40,889 nucleotides of DNA from a virus: positions 1 through 40,889 of IMG/VR virus record IMGVR_UViG_3300036816_000036; one strand, 5' to 3'. How positions within the stretch are numbered: the stretch's first letter is position 1; every line of letters begins with the position of its first letter. The notes beneath the pieces were generated by a model, which saw nothing but the letters and a program-made list of their open reading frames with translations, ran no database searches and had not been told where the DNA came from. Of the stretch, positions 32,876 through 38,799 are shown piece after piece. A program made the position numbers and the translations under genes.

Positions 32876-33667
32876 ATGGACGACCTGATTTACGGAATCA
32901 CTATCGATAATCCTTGGCCCGTTAAGAAGGTGGTGCCCGCGATCCAGGCGCTCCCGCGCCGCGTGAGCGCGCGCATCGTCTTCGACAAGGGCCAGAGCGC
33001 CGCCTCCTACGCGGGCGTAGTTGAGCCGATAGCTGCCGTGTGCGACGTCATGGGTTGCCCGTACGATTCGACCACCGTGAAGGCTTATAAGACCGCCGAC
33101 TACTGGGCCCGCATGGCCGAGTTCATCAGGGCATTTCCTATGGTGAACCTCTGGGAGGTCGGCAACGAGATCAACGGAATTTGGGTCGGCAAGAAGGGCG
33201 AGGTCGTCGATAAGATGAAGGGCGCCTACCAGGCGGTGCGCAGCGCGGGCAAGAAATCAGCGCTCACGCTCTATCACACGGTGCCGCAGTCGCAGGATGG
33301 CAACGGCCCGATGCTCGACTGGGCCAACACCTACGTGCCCGACGACATAAAGAGCGGGCTCGACTACGTGCTGGTGAGCTTCTACAGCCAGGATAACCTG
33401 GACAAAAAAAAGAAGCCGATCGAGCCATCGGCCGCCGAATGGGACGCAATTTTCCAAGGCCTGCGCAAGATCTTCCCCGCCGCCAAGCTTGGCATTGGAG
33501 AATGCGGCGTGGAGAACAAGCCCACCGCGGACTACCTGAAGCGCTACTACGGCATGCGCCCGAACGTGGACGGCTTCATTGGCGGCTGGTTCTACTGGTA
33601 CTGGAACGAGCAGATGGTGCCGGCGAACACCGATATGGCGAAGGCCTTTATTCAGCTGCTAAAATAG
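32876..33667 (+). CDS. Glycoside hydrolase-like TIM barrel (clan GH-A type)
   Basis: 263 aa behind AAGGAGG. NLWEVGNEING (residues 91-101) puts N97-E98 in the W-E-x-x-NE pattern of the acid/base catalyst of clan GH-A enzymes. KLGIGECGVEN (204-214) supplies E209 as the likely nucleophile near the end of strand 7. Alternating strand/helix segments and the final FYWYWNEQ fit a compact (beta/alpha)8 barrel. Its location at the end of the tail module suggests a virion-associated depolymerase acting on a surface polysaccharide. It has no signal peptide. The GH family cannot be set by eye. Confidence 0.75.
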   Translation: MDDLIYGITIDNPWPVKKVVPAIQALPRRVSARIVFDKGQSAASYAGVVEPIAAVCDVMGCPYDSTTVKAYKTADYWARMAEFIRAFPMVNLWEVGNEINGIWVGKKGEVVDKMKGAYQAVRSAGKKSALTLYHTVPQSQDGNGPMLDWANTYVPDDIKSGLDYVLVSFYSQDNLDKKKKPIEPSAAEWDAIFQGLRKIFPAAKLGIGECGVENKPTADYLKRYYGMRPNVDGFIGGWFYWYWNEQMVPANTDMAKAFIQLLK

Positions 33668-33691
33668 GATCAAAATGGTACATGCACCGGC

Positions 33692-34015
33692 ATGGCTAAA
33701 ATTGGAAGACCCAAGAAAAACGTCGCAGAGAAACCTAAACAACAAGACTTTAGCGAAGAAGTTAAAGCGTTCAAAGAGAAAATCAAAGCCGCTAAGAATG
33801 TTCAAACGGCGGTGCTTTTGATCTTGGAACAACCCGATGCTGATGGTGCTACCCATTTTCACCAGATGAAAAAAGGTTCTGGCTTCGAGGTTTTGGGCTT
33901 GGTGACGGCGTTTAAAAAGCAGGTCACCGAAACCTTGCCTTGCATGATTCATCAAAACGGCGGGCTCGAAGGTCTCCTGCAGGCGATCGCGGCGAAGAAT
34001 CAGGAAAAAAACTGA
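33692..34015 (+). CDS. Small basic protein, AT-richer (107 aa)
   Basis: The N-terminus is basic (AKIGRPKKNVAEKPKQQD, with an AT-hook-like GRPKK). A helical body follows (EVKAFKEKIKAAKNVQTAVL; LGLVTAFKKQVTETL). GC content is visibly lower than in the neighbouring tail genes, and no strong ribosome-binding site is seen. It is the last gene of the rightward transcript. DNA binding is possible; function unknown. Confidence 0.62.
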   Translation: MAKIGRPKKNVAEKPKQQDFSEEVKAFKEKIKAAKNVQTAVLLILEQPDADGATHFHQMKKGSGFEVLGLVTAFKKQVTETLPCMIHQNGGLEGLLQAIAAKNQEKN

Positions 34016-34025
34016 TCTGAAGAGC

Positions 34026-34144
34026 TCCGGGTGGGCGGAGGTTTTTGCCGTTTGTCGCTAGACCCGAAGGTCGAAACAACCGGTTCCGCCAGCGCACCCA
34101 CCCGGAAGAGCCACTTTGCCCTTTTTTGAGACAACTTTCAAAGG
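34026..34144. terminator. Structured convergent intergenic sequence, likely bidirectional terminator
   Basis: The two transcription units meet here. TCCGGGTGGG (34026-34035) pairs perfectly with CCCACCCGGA (34097-34106), enclosing a smaller CGGA/TCCG stem and a GACC-CGAA-GGTC hairpin (34061-34072). A second hairpin, GCCCTTT (34118-34124) with AAAGGGC (34138-34144), carries a T6 on the plus strand. A T5 (on the minus strand A5) lies within the first structure. It may stop both transcripts, or encode a small structured RNA. Confidence 0.55.
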
Positions 34145-34374
34145 GCGCGGCGTGTTAATTCCTCCCGCAGGGCCTCCGCCATGTCCTCGAAAGCCGCGGC
34201 GCGAGCCGGGCTTGCGTCCTTAGCGCCGGCCAAGGTGAGCTCGATCAGGGCCTCGAAGAGCTCCCGCTCGTAGTCGCCGACCATCTCGGCCACCTCGTCG
34301 ACGACGCCGCGGTCGTCGATCGCCTGCGGCTCGAGTTTCAGGACCAGGTTCCATGCAAAATCTTTGATCTTCAT
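34138..34374 (-). CDS. Small acidic helical protein (78 aa)
   Basis: Last gene of the leftward operon, behind GGGGAGGG. The protein is acidic and helical (VVDEVAEMVGDYERELFEAL; AAFEDMAEALREELTRRAL). No family recognised. Confidence 0.65.
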   Translation of the reverse strand: MKIKDFAWNLVLKLEPQAIDDRGVVDEVAEMVGDYERELFEALIELTLAGAKDASPARAAAFEDMAEALREELTRRAL

Positions 34375-34413
34375 TTGGCGAGCCCTCCCCTGGCCCCACC
34401 TTAGAATAGCCGG

Positions 34414-34683
34414 TCAGTCGCTGGAATCGTAGTTTTGCACAACGGGAATGAGCGCGCCCTCGGCGTCGACCCGGAACACCCCGCTGCCCCAGGGGGGCTT
34501 CTCGAACTGGGCCAGGACCACGAAGCACTCCTGGCCCGGGCGGCGCTCGGGATCGTCCAGCCTCGGGATGCCGCTCGTGGACGCGAACCCTTGGATGATC
34601 CGGATGAACGTGCCCTCGCGCGCGCCGCAGGCGCGCAGGCGTCCGCCCGGCGAGCGCACCAGGATCACCCGCTCATGAGGCAC
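34414..34683 (-). CDS. Hypothetical protein (89 aa), GTG start
   Basis: I chose the GTG at 34683 because GGAGAAG stands just upstream and it overlaps the end of the HTH gene; longer forms would run deep into that gene. The product is beta-rich (ERVILVRSPGGRLRACGAREG; QECFVVLAQFEKPPWGSGVF). No family recognised; it resembles a small barrel. Confidence 0.6.
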   Translation of the reverse strand: MPHERVILVRSPGGRLRACGAREGTFIRIIQGFASTSGIPRLDDPERRPGQECFVVLAQFEKPPWGSGVFRVDAEGALIPVVQNYDSSD

Positions 34684-34921
34684 GGCACTTCTCCATGTAG
34701 ATGTGCTCGGCATCCTTGGCGTGAATGAGCGCGATCTTCTTCATCGAAGTGTGACCGGTGGCCACGAGCCGGCGCGCCATGGTGGCGGGGATGGGGCGGA
34801 TGCCCAGCTCGATCTTGCCGATGAACTCGCCGCTGACGCCCATCAGGGCGCCGAACTCGAGCCGGGTCAAGCGAAGTGCCTCGCGCGTATTCCTTAAAAG
34901 CTGGCCTGACAGCTTCCACAT
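34673..34921 (-). CDS. XRE-family helix-turn-helix regulator (82 aa)
   Basis: I chose the ATG at 34921 (AAGGAGC upstream). Residues ~7-40 form a Cro/CI-type HTH: LLRNTREALRLTRLEFGALMGVS, then GEFIGKIELGIRPIP, the usual 'R...glTr.elA..lGvs...i.kiE.G.r' layout. The short C-terminal part lacks a cleavable repressor domain. Its place in the leftward operon suggests control of early transcription. Confidence 0.75.
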   Translation of the reverse strand: MWKLSGQLLRNTREALRLTRLEFGALMGVSGEFIGKIELGIRPIPATMARRLVATGHTSMKKIALIHAKDAEHIYMEKCRAS

Positions 34922-34931
34922 AGCTTGCTCC

Positions 34932-35369
34932 TTAATGGATTTTGTTTGAATCAAATTGCTCGTTGTCGGGATCATACTGGACCTGGGGAATCGGGCCAAC
35001 ACCGCATTCCTTGAGCTCTGCAAAAACCGGGTCATTGGCTTTGACCTCGACGCTGCAGTTGCGCCCGCGGCAGCGCGTGTGCATCTCAAGGCGGGGCCGG
35101 CCGTCCTTCATGAAGCCTAGATGTTTGTTGGCATAGGTCGCGACCTCGGCTGCGATTTTCACCGCGGCGTCGTACACCGAGCCGTCGGCGCAGATCGGGT
35201 TGCCGGACTTGATCCGGTAGCACCACATGTTTTGGTTTCGCACCACGTGCGGGAGACAGAAGCTGTCCTCTTTGCGCCCGTCGCGGCCCTCGTGCACCCA
35301 CGCGCGCGCGGGTCTCGCGGCCAGAAGCCATCCCAAAACTGCGAGTAAAAACCAGGGGAAAATTTTCAC
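34932..35369 (-). CDS. Secreted Cys-containing protein (145 aa)
   Basis: It starts at a GTG overlapping the upstream gene's stop; GGGAGG lies before it. The N-terminus (KIFPWFLLAVLGWLLAARPARA) is a Sec signal peptide with an ARA cleavage-like site. The mature protein contains six Cys (including CYR, CAD, CRGRNC and ELKECG), suggesting disulfides in the periplasm. No family recognised. An exported early phage protein could act in superinfection exclusion or envelope alteration; this is inference. Confidence 0.7.
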   Translation of the reverse strand: MKIFPWFLLAVLGWLLAARPARAWVHEGRDGRKEDSFCLPHVVRNQNMWCYRIKSGNPICADGSVYDAAVKIAAEVATYANKHLGFMKDGRPRLEMHTRCRGRNCSVEVKANDPVFAELKECGVGPIPQVQYDPDNEQFDSNKIH

Positions 35370-35671
35370 AAGACACCTCCCATTTCGAAACGAATCCGAA
35401 GCGCGCGCACCACGAGCTCCTGGCCCTGCGGGTCCAACGCGCCGAAATCAACGAGTGGGTCGCGCCAGGTGGCAGGACACCCCTCGCCGCTAAACAGGGT
35501 GAAGGCCCAAGAGGCGAGCACCTTCTGGCCGCCGCTGAGCACGCCGTAGTCGAGCGCCAGCCAGTCGACCCTTTCGGCCTGGATGTTCACGATCTCCATC
35601 AGCCGCTCGCGAATGGCCGGGTGCTCGGCCACCTTGAAGTAGGCGCGAAGGTAAACGCTGGGGCCGTTCAT
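35366..35671 (-). CDS. Hypothetical protein (101 aa), related to its upstream neighbour
   Basis: The ATG overlaps the stop of the upstream gene. The protein has an N-terminal VYLRAYFKVAEHPAIRERL region and a C-terminal PLVDFGALDPQGQELVVRAL segment that matches AQIVDFGTFSADGWRLLVES in the 80-aa upstream neighbour. The two may be paralogues from an ancient duplication. Function unknown. Confidence 0.62.
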   Translation of the reverse strand: MNGPSVYLRAYFKVAEHPAIRERLMEIVNIQAERVDWLALDYGVLSGGQKVLASWAFTLFSGEGCPATWRDPLVDFGALDPQGQELVVRALRIRFEMGGVL

Positions 35672-35910
35672 TGGCCACCTGCCAGCTGCTCCAGGATCGC
35701 CTTGGAGTTGCGGGAGAGGCCCAGGGTGCCGACCATCGAGGTCAGGTCGAAGGACTCAACCAGGAGCCTCCAGCCGTCGGCTGAGAAGGTCCCGAAGTCG
35801 ACGATCTGGGCCCAGACAAAGGCCCGTTCTTCGGGCTTCATGCGATCCCAGATCTGGGTGTTCGCAGGATTCTTGATAACCTCTTCGAGGATCAGGTGGC
35901 GGGCTTTCAT
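35668..35910 (-). CDS. Hypothetical protein (80 aa), related to its downstream neighbour
   Basis: AAGGAG precedes the ATG at 35910. A soluble helical protein (KARHLILEEVIKNPANTQIW) whose central VDFGTFSADGWRLLVESFDL resembles a segment of the next gene. The 65-base gap upstream (35911-35975) is AT-rich, with a CAGCG/CGCTG inverted repeat. Function unknown. Confidence 0.62.
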   Translation of the reverse strand: MKARHLILEEVIKNPANTQIWDRMKPEERAFVWAQIVDFGTFSADGWRLLVESFDLTSMVGTLGLSRNSKAILEQLAGGQ

Positions 35911-35975
35911 GGCAACTCCTTTTCGATTGAGTTTTTTCGCAGCGTTTTAAATCGCTTTATTTCGCTGAGGACTTT

Positions 35976-36440
35976 TTACTGGGTGCATGCGCCGGTGGTC
36001 AGGGACACCAGGCTCGAGTCGTTGATCGAGAACCACATCCGGCTTTGGTTGTCCTGAACGTCGGCGAAGGCGGTGTCGTGGCTCATGTCGGTCGTGGCGT
36101 AGACCACCGAGAGGCGCAGCTGCTCTTTGCCGAGCTTGTTGGTGAAGTAACCGACCTTATCCTTCGAGACCGCGTCGAGGGTCTGGTAGGCCGAGATCCA
36201 GTCGCCGCCCGGGGCGATATCGCAATGCATCATGGGCAGGCCATCCGAGGGGCGGTTGCGGATCTCCGAGCAGTTCGTCAGGTTGTAGGCCGCGGGGTCC
36301 ATGCAGAAGCTGACCTTGTCGTCCCGCATGGTGACTTCGGCACCGGTTCCGGCCGCGGCGTCTTGGGCGCTCTGGAGGTCTTGGGGCTCGCAGGCGCTGA
36401 GGGCGATCAGGGCGATGGTGGCTAAGGTTACGTTCTTCAT
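35976..36440 (-). CDS. Phage-encoded lipoprotein (154 aa)
   Basis: I chose the ATG at 36440, which follows AAAGGAGC; the longer frame to 36527 lacks such a site. The start MKNVTLATIALIALSAC is a lipoprotein signal with lipobox LSAC (C17). The +2 residue is Glu, so outer-membrane sorting is expected. The mature protein has Cys residues and beta-rich segments (EQLRLSVVYATTDMSHDTAF). Early lipoproteins of phages (for example Llp of T5, Cor of N15-like phages) block receptors against superinfection; that role is a reasonable guess here. Confidence 0.7.
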   Translation of the reverse strand: MKNVTLATIALIALSACEPQDLQSAQDAAAGTGAEVTMRDDKVSFCMDPAAYNLTNCSEIRNRPSDGLPMMHCDIAPGGDWISAYQTLDAVSKDKVGYFTNKLGKEQLRLSVVYATTDMSHDTAFADVQDNQSRMWFSINDSSLVSLTTGACTQ

Positions 36441-36487
36441 TTTCGGCTCCTTTGGTTTCCGGCTTTCGTTACCGGGGTTGTGATTCC

Positions 36488-36519
36488 AGTATACCCAAAT
36501 TGGTTCGGATAAGGGGCAA
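36488..36519 (-). promoter_or_regulatory. Candidate promoter for the lipoprotein gene
   Basis: Reading leftward, TATACT (36493-36488) is a 5/6 match to a -10 box. A TTGCCC (36519-36514) stands 20 bases away, longer than the usual 17. It lies in the 137-base gap between the methyltransferase and lipoprotein genes, which otherwise holds no coding sequence. Confidence 0.4.
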
Positions 36520-36577
36520 AAATCCACATCGCTAATCAGGCGTTATTTAAAGGCGATGCCAACTTTGGTGGGCGGTT

Positions 36578-37816
36578 TTAGAGCGTGCTCCAGGCGGTTC
36601 CGTCGTCCCGCACGGGATCCAGGCCCGTGTATTTGGCCCAGCGGGTGAGGATCACGTCGATATACCGCGGGTCGAGCTCCATCATAAAGCACCGGCGGCC
36701 GGCCTTCTCGGCGGCCAAAAGCGTGGACCCCGAGCCACCAAAAAGGTCAGCCACGATGTCGCCACGCTTCGAGGCGTGGCCCATAGCGCGCTCGATCAAC
36801 TCGATTGGCTTCTTGGTGGCATGTTCATCGTCGCGCCCCATTTTGCGCTGCACGTGCCAGATGTCCTGGTACTCCTGTTCGCCTTGGTGTGTGTCCAGCT
36901 CGGGCTTGCCCTTTTTAAAAACGTGGATGAACTCGTGGGTGTATTTGTAGTCGCTGCCAAGGCCGTGGACGACCTTGTCCCAAACTATGAGGTTGGAGAA
37001 ATGGAACGTTTTTTTGAACTGCGGAACCAGCTCATGGGAACGCCGCCAGTCAAGGCACACGTACGCGATCGAATTGTCCTTCATCAGCATCCAGTAGCTC
37101 GCCACCATTCCCGAAAGCAGCGCCTCCCACTCCTCGTCCGTGAAGGAATCGTTGAACATGTGGCTCAGCCAGGCTGAGCCACTGCGCTTTTTGTCGACTC
37201 CCATTCCCGTATTGTAGGGCGGGTCCGTGAAGACCATATCCGCGCGCTCGGCTTCCATGAGGCGATCGACAGCGCCTACATCGGTGGCGTCGCCGCAAAA
37301 TAAGCGGTGATCCCCGAGGGTCCATAGATCCCCCAGCTTGCTCTTGGGCTCGACCGGCATGCTTACCGTGTTCTCGTCGGGATCGCCTCCTGGCGGTACC
37401 TTCTCGACGACGTCGAGGGTGAAGTTCTCGATACCCAGCAGGTCCAAGTTGAAGTCCGGCCCGAGCTCGCCCACATCCGTGTTGATCCCCGAGAGGTCAA
37501 GATCCGACCATGAGGCGATCGCATTGTCGGAGACCGCGAAGGCGTACTCTTGCTCGGGCGAGTCGAAGTCCTGGTACACCACCGGCACCGTCTTCATCTT
37601 GAGCTTCTTCGCTGCGGCCAAGCGCCCATGGCCGACAACCAGTTGGCCCGACTGGTTCGAAATGATCAGGGGATGCCGCCAGCCCTGGTACTTCAGGAGC
37701 TCAACGAGCCGGGAGATTTGTTCTTCCGAATGGACGTTTCGATTCTTGGGATTCGGTCGGACATCTTTGATGTCGATGAACGTGGGCTCGGAGTTGTGGT
37801 CGAAGATCTGTTCCAT
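36578..37816 (-). CDS. ParB-like domain/DNA methyltransferase fusion
   Basis: 412 aa. Residues ~12-130 are a ParB/sulfiredoxin-like domain (RPNPKNRNVHSEEQISRLVE; VVGHGRLAAAKKL at 60-72). Residues ~155-410 are an amino-methyltransferase of the beta type: FTDPPYNTG (196-204, catalytic DPPY) precedes ADLFGGSGST (356-365, SAM binding), with ATKKPIELIERA and MELDP between or after. Such fusions methylate adenine-N6 or cytosine-N4 and are common in phages, usually to mask the genome from restriction. No endonuclease partner is nearby. The start codon lies at the foot of a strong hairpin. Confidence 0.9.
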   Translation of the reverse strand: MEQIFDHNSEPTFIDIKDVRPNPKNRNVHSEEQISRLVELLKYQGWRHPLIISNQSGQLVVGHGRLAAAKKLKMKTVPVVYQDFDSPEQEYAFAVSDNAIASWSDLDLSGINTDVGELGPDFNLDLLGIENFTLDVVEKVPPGGDPDENTVSMPVEPKSKLGDLWTLGDHRLFCGDATDVGAVDRLMEAERADMVFTDPPYNTGMGVDKKRSGSAWLSHMFNDSFTDEEWEALLSGMVASYWMLMKDNSIAYVCLDWRRSHELVPQFKKTFHFSNLIVWDKVVHGLGSDYKYTHEFIHVFKKGKPELDTHQGEQEYQDIWHVQRKMGRDDEHATKKPIELIERAMGHASKRGDIVADLFGGSGSTLLAAEKAGRRCFMMELDPRYIDVILTRWAKYTGLDPVRDDGTAWSTL

Positions 37817-37841
37817 GGGCCCCCAATTTATCAGGGGCCCA
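37816..37841 (-). promoter_or_regulatory. Hairpin sequestering the methyltransferase start
   Basis: In the leftward mRNA, TGGGCCCC (37841-37834) pairs perfectly with GGGGCCCA (37823-37816). The final A is the first base of the methyltransferase ATG, and the G-rich arm also contains the only Shine-Dalgarno-like bases. There is no T run, so this looks like translational control, not termination. Confidence 0.6.
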
Positions 37842-37847
37842 CTCGGT

Positions 37848-38066
37848 TTACAGCCTACTCCATTCGAAGATGGTCGGGCTTTGATGGCGCGCGCGGAGCG
37901 TCTCCTGGATCAGCTTGGCGGCCTCGTACTTCGTCTTCGGCGTATTTTTGACCCCGAGCTGCCGGAGATAATTGATCTGGCTTTGGGTCGCCTCCCAGCG
38001 CTTGGCGCGGGGGGTATAGCTCGTGGTCAAAGTGCCGTTGTAGAAATTTTCCATCGGGTCATTCAT
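37848..38066 (-). CDS. Small protein with SAP-like/helicase-accessory motif (72 aa)
   Basis: First gene of the leftward operon. The segment ATQSQINYLRQLGVKNTPKTKYEAAKLIQ resembles the short helical motif (Q...L..LG......T..eA..lI) found next to nucleases and helicases in phage and bacterial proteins. The N-terminus is polar. Its ribosome-binding site lies in a hairpin loop (38067-38088). Function unknown. Confidence 0.6.
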   Translation of the reverse strand: MNDPMENFYNGTLTTSYTPRAKRWEATQSQINYLRQLGVKNTPKTKYEAAKLIQETLRARHQSPTIFEWSRL

Positions 38067-38088
38067 AGGGAGATTTCCTTTTCTCCCT
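38067..38088 (-). promoter_or_regulatory. Hairpin displaying the ribosome-binding site in its loop
   Basis: In the leftward mRNA, AGGGAGA (38088-38082) pairs with TCTCCCT (38073-38067). The eight-base loop AAAGGAAA holds the Shine-Dalgarno AAGGA, and the ATG (38066) follows the stem directly. The arrangement could bring the loop near the start or respond to a protein or to the adjacent RNA region. Confidence 0.5.
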
Positions 38089-38093
38089 CCCCC

Positions 38094-38723
38094 AGGTGTT
38101 CGCGCTTACAGCCGACCCGCGCGCGCGCACAAGTGAATTCCACGGCGCAAGCCGTGGAATCGCGGGGTGAAGGGGCGCGGCCCCTTCGTGTGAAAGTGCA
38201 TGCGGTGGCCTTTAGTCCTGGCAGCCCAGAACCATTTTCCACTCCGTCGGCTCTCCGGGCGCAGCGGCGCCACTTTATGGCCGCACCCCGTTCCGGGTGC
38301 GGGAACCGAAGCGTGACTGCATCACGGCTTCACGGGGGTATCTCCCCGTGTGCTCCCCGTTGCAGGACCGTCACCGTCCGTCCCTAGGCCAAGCTCTCGC
38401 TGCCTCCCGGCGCCCGCGCGCCGCCGCCCGTGCTCGGGCTGTAGGGATCCTCCCACCTTGCCATGACTCCGATCACCAAGGCCGCGCGCGAAGCGCAGGC
38501 TTTTATCCTTGGCCGGTCCCACAGTGGGCTTTTGGCTCAGTCTTATTTCTGGATTTCTTCGCCACGGATTTTGATTGCAGCGGTGGCGCGTGATATGCGA
38601 TGTTGCCGTTGCAGCCCAAAAATGCCGGGAAGCTTTTTTCGTGGCGAAGATTTCCAAAAATCAAACAGTTGGAATCTCCCTCCTATCTTGGCGAAAGTCC
38701 AGGTAGGGGGGTCTATTTTTTTT
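38094..38723 (+). ncRNA. Candidate large structured non-coding RNA (~630 nt)
   Basis: No credible gene covers 38067-38799. Long-range pairs close the first part: AGGTG (38094-38098) with CACCT (38454-38458), and CTTACAGCC (38105-38113) with GGCTGTAGG (38437-38445). Inside are CCCGCG/CGCGGG (38116-38121 with 38161-38166) and a 10-bp stem with a GCAA tetraloop (38137-38160). Further stems are GAAGGGGC/GCCCCTTC (38169-38187), AAAGTG/CACTTT (38193-38198 with 38271-38276), GGCGC/GCGCC (38258-38271), CCGCACCC/GGGTGCGG (38281-38302), a 9-bp stem at 38308-38331 and ACGGGG/CCCCGT (38332-38349). More hairpins follow to a strong terminator. The GNRA loop and terminator favour the plus strand. No clear promoter was found. 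It could instead be, or also contain, a replication origin. Confidence 0.6.
38678..38723 (+). terminator. Strong intrinsic terminator of the candidate RNA
   Basis: CCCTCCTA (38678-38685) pairs with TAGGGGGG (38704-38711). The stem continues as CTTGG (38687-38691) with CCAGG (38699-38703) around the loop CGAAAGT. TCTA and then eight T (38716-38723) follow. This is a textbook rho-independent terminator on the plus strand, yet no protein gene precedes it on that strand, which implies a non-coding transcript ending here. Confidence 0.8.
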
Positions 38724-38727
38724 GGCC

Positions 38728-38753
38728 TATCGACAAACCAAAATGGTTCGATA
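38728..38753. promoter_or_regulatory. Inverted repeat in the leader of the rightward operon
   Basis: TATCGA (38728-38733) and TCGATA (38748-38753) pair around ACCA-AAA-TGGT. It lies between the terminator and the Gp157-like gene, where a rightward promoter must be. A TCGACA/TAACTA pair with 16-base spacing overlaps it but matches consensus weakly. It may be an operator or a 5'-leader hairpin. The rest of 38754-38799 shows only the AGGAG ribosome-binding site. Confidence 0.4.
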
Positions 38754-38799
38754 ACTATGGCGCCTGGGCACGAAACCCTGACCTATAGGAGCTTTAACC

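Noticed and set aside
38094-38458. RNase P RNA, tmRNA or group I intron as identity of the structured region
   Set aside because: The size (~365 nt) fits, but the conserved GAGGAAAGUC and ACAGA segments of RNase P, the tRNA-like ends of tmRNA and an interrupted gene for an intron are all absent.
38322-38657. Minus-strand reading frame of 111 codons
   Set aside because: It covers the hairpin-rich region, has Arg/Gly-rich composition typical of chance GC-rich frames, and no good start site.
38740-38760. TGGTTCGATAACT as a tRNA T-loop
   Set aside because: The GGTTCGA string is part of a short inverted repeat and no acceptor, D or anticodon arm can be built around it.
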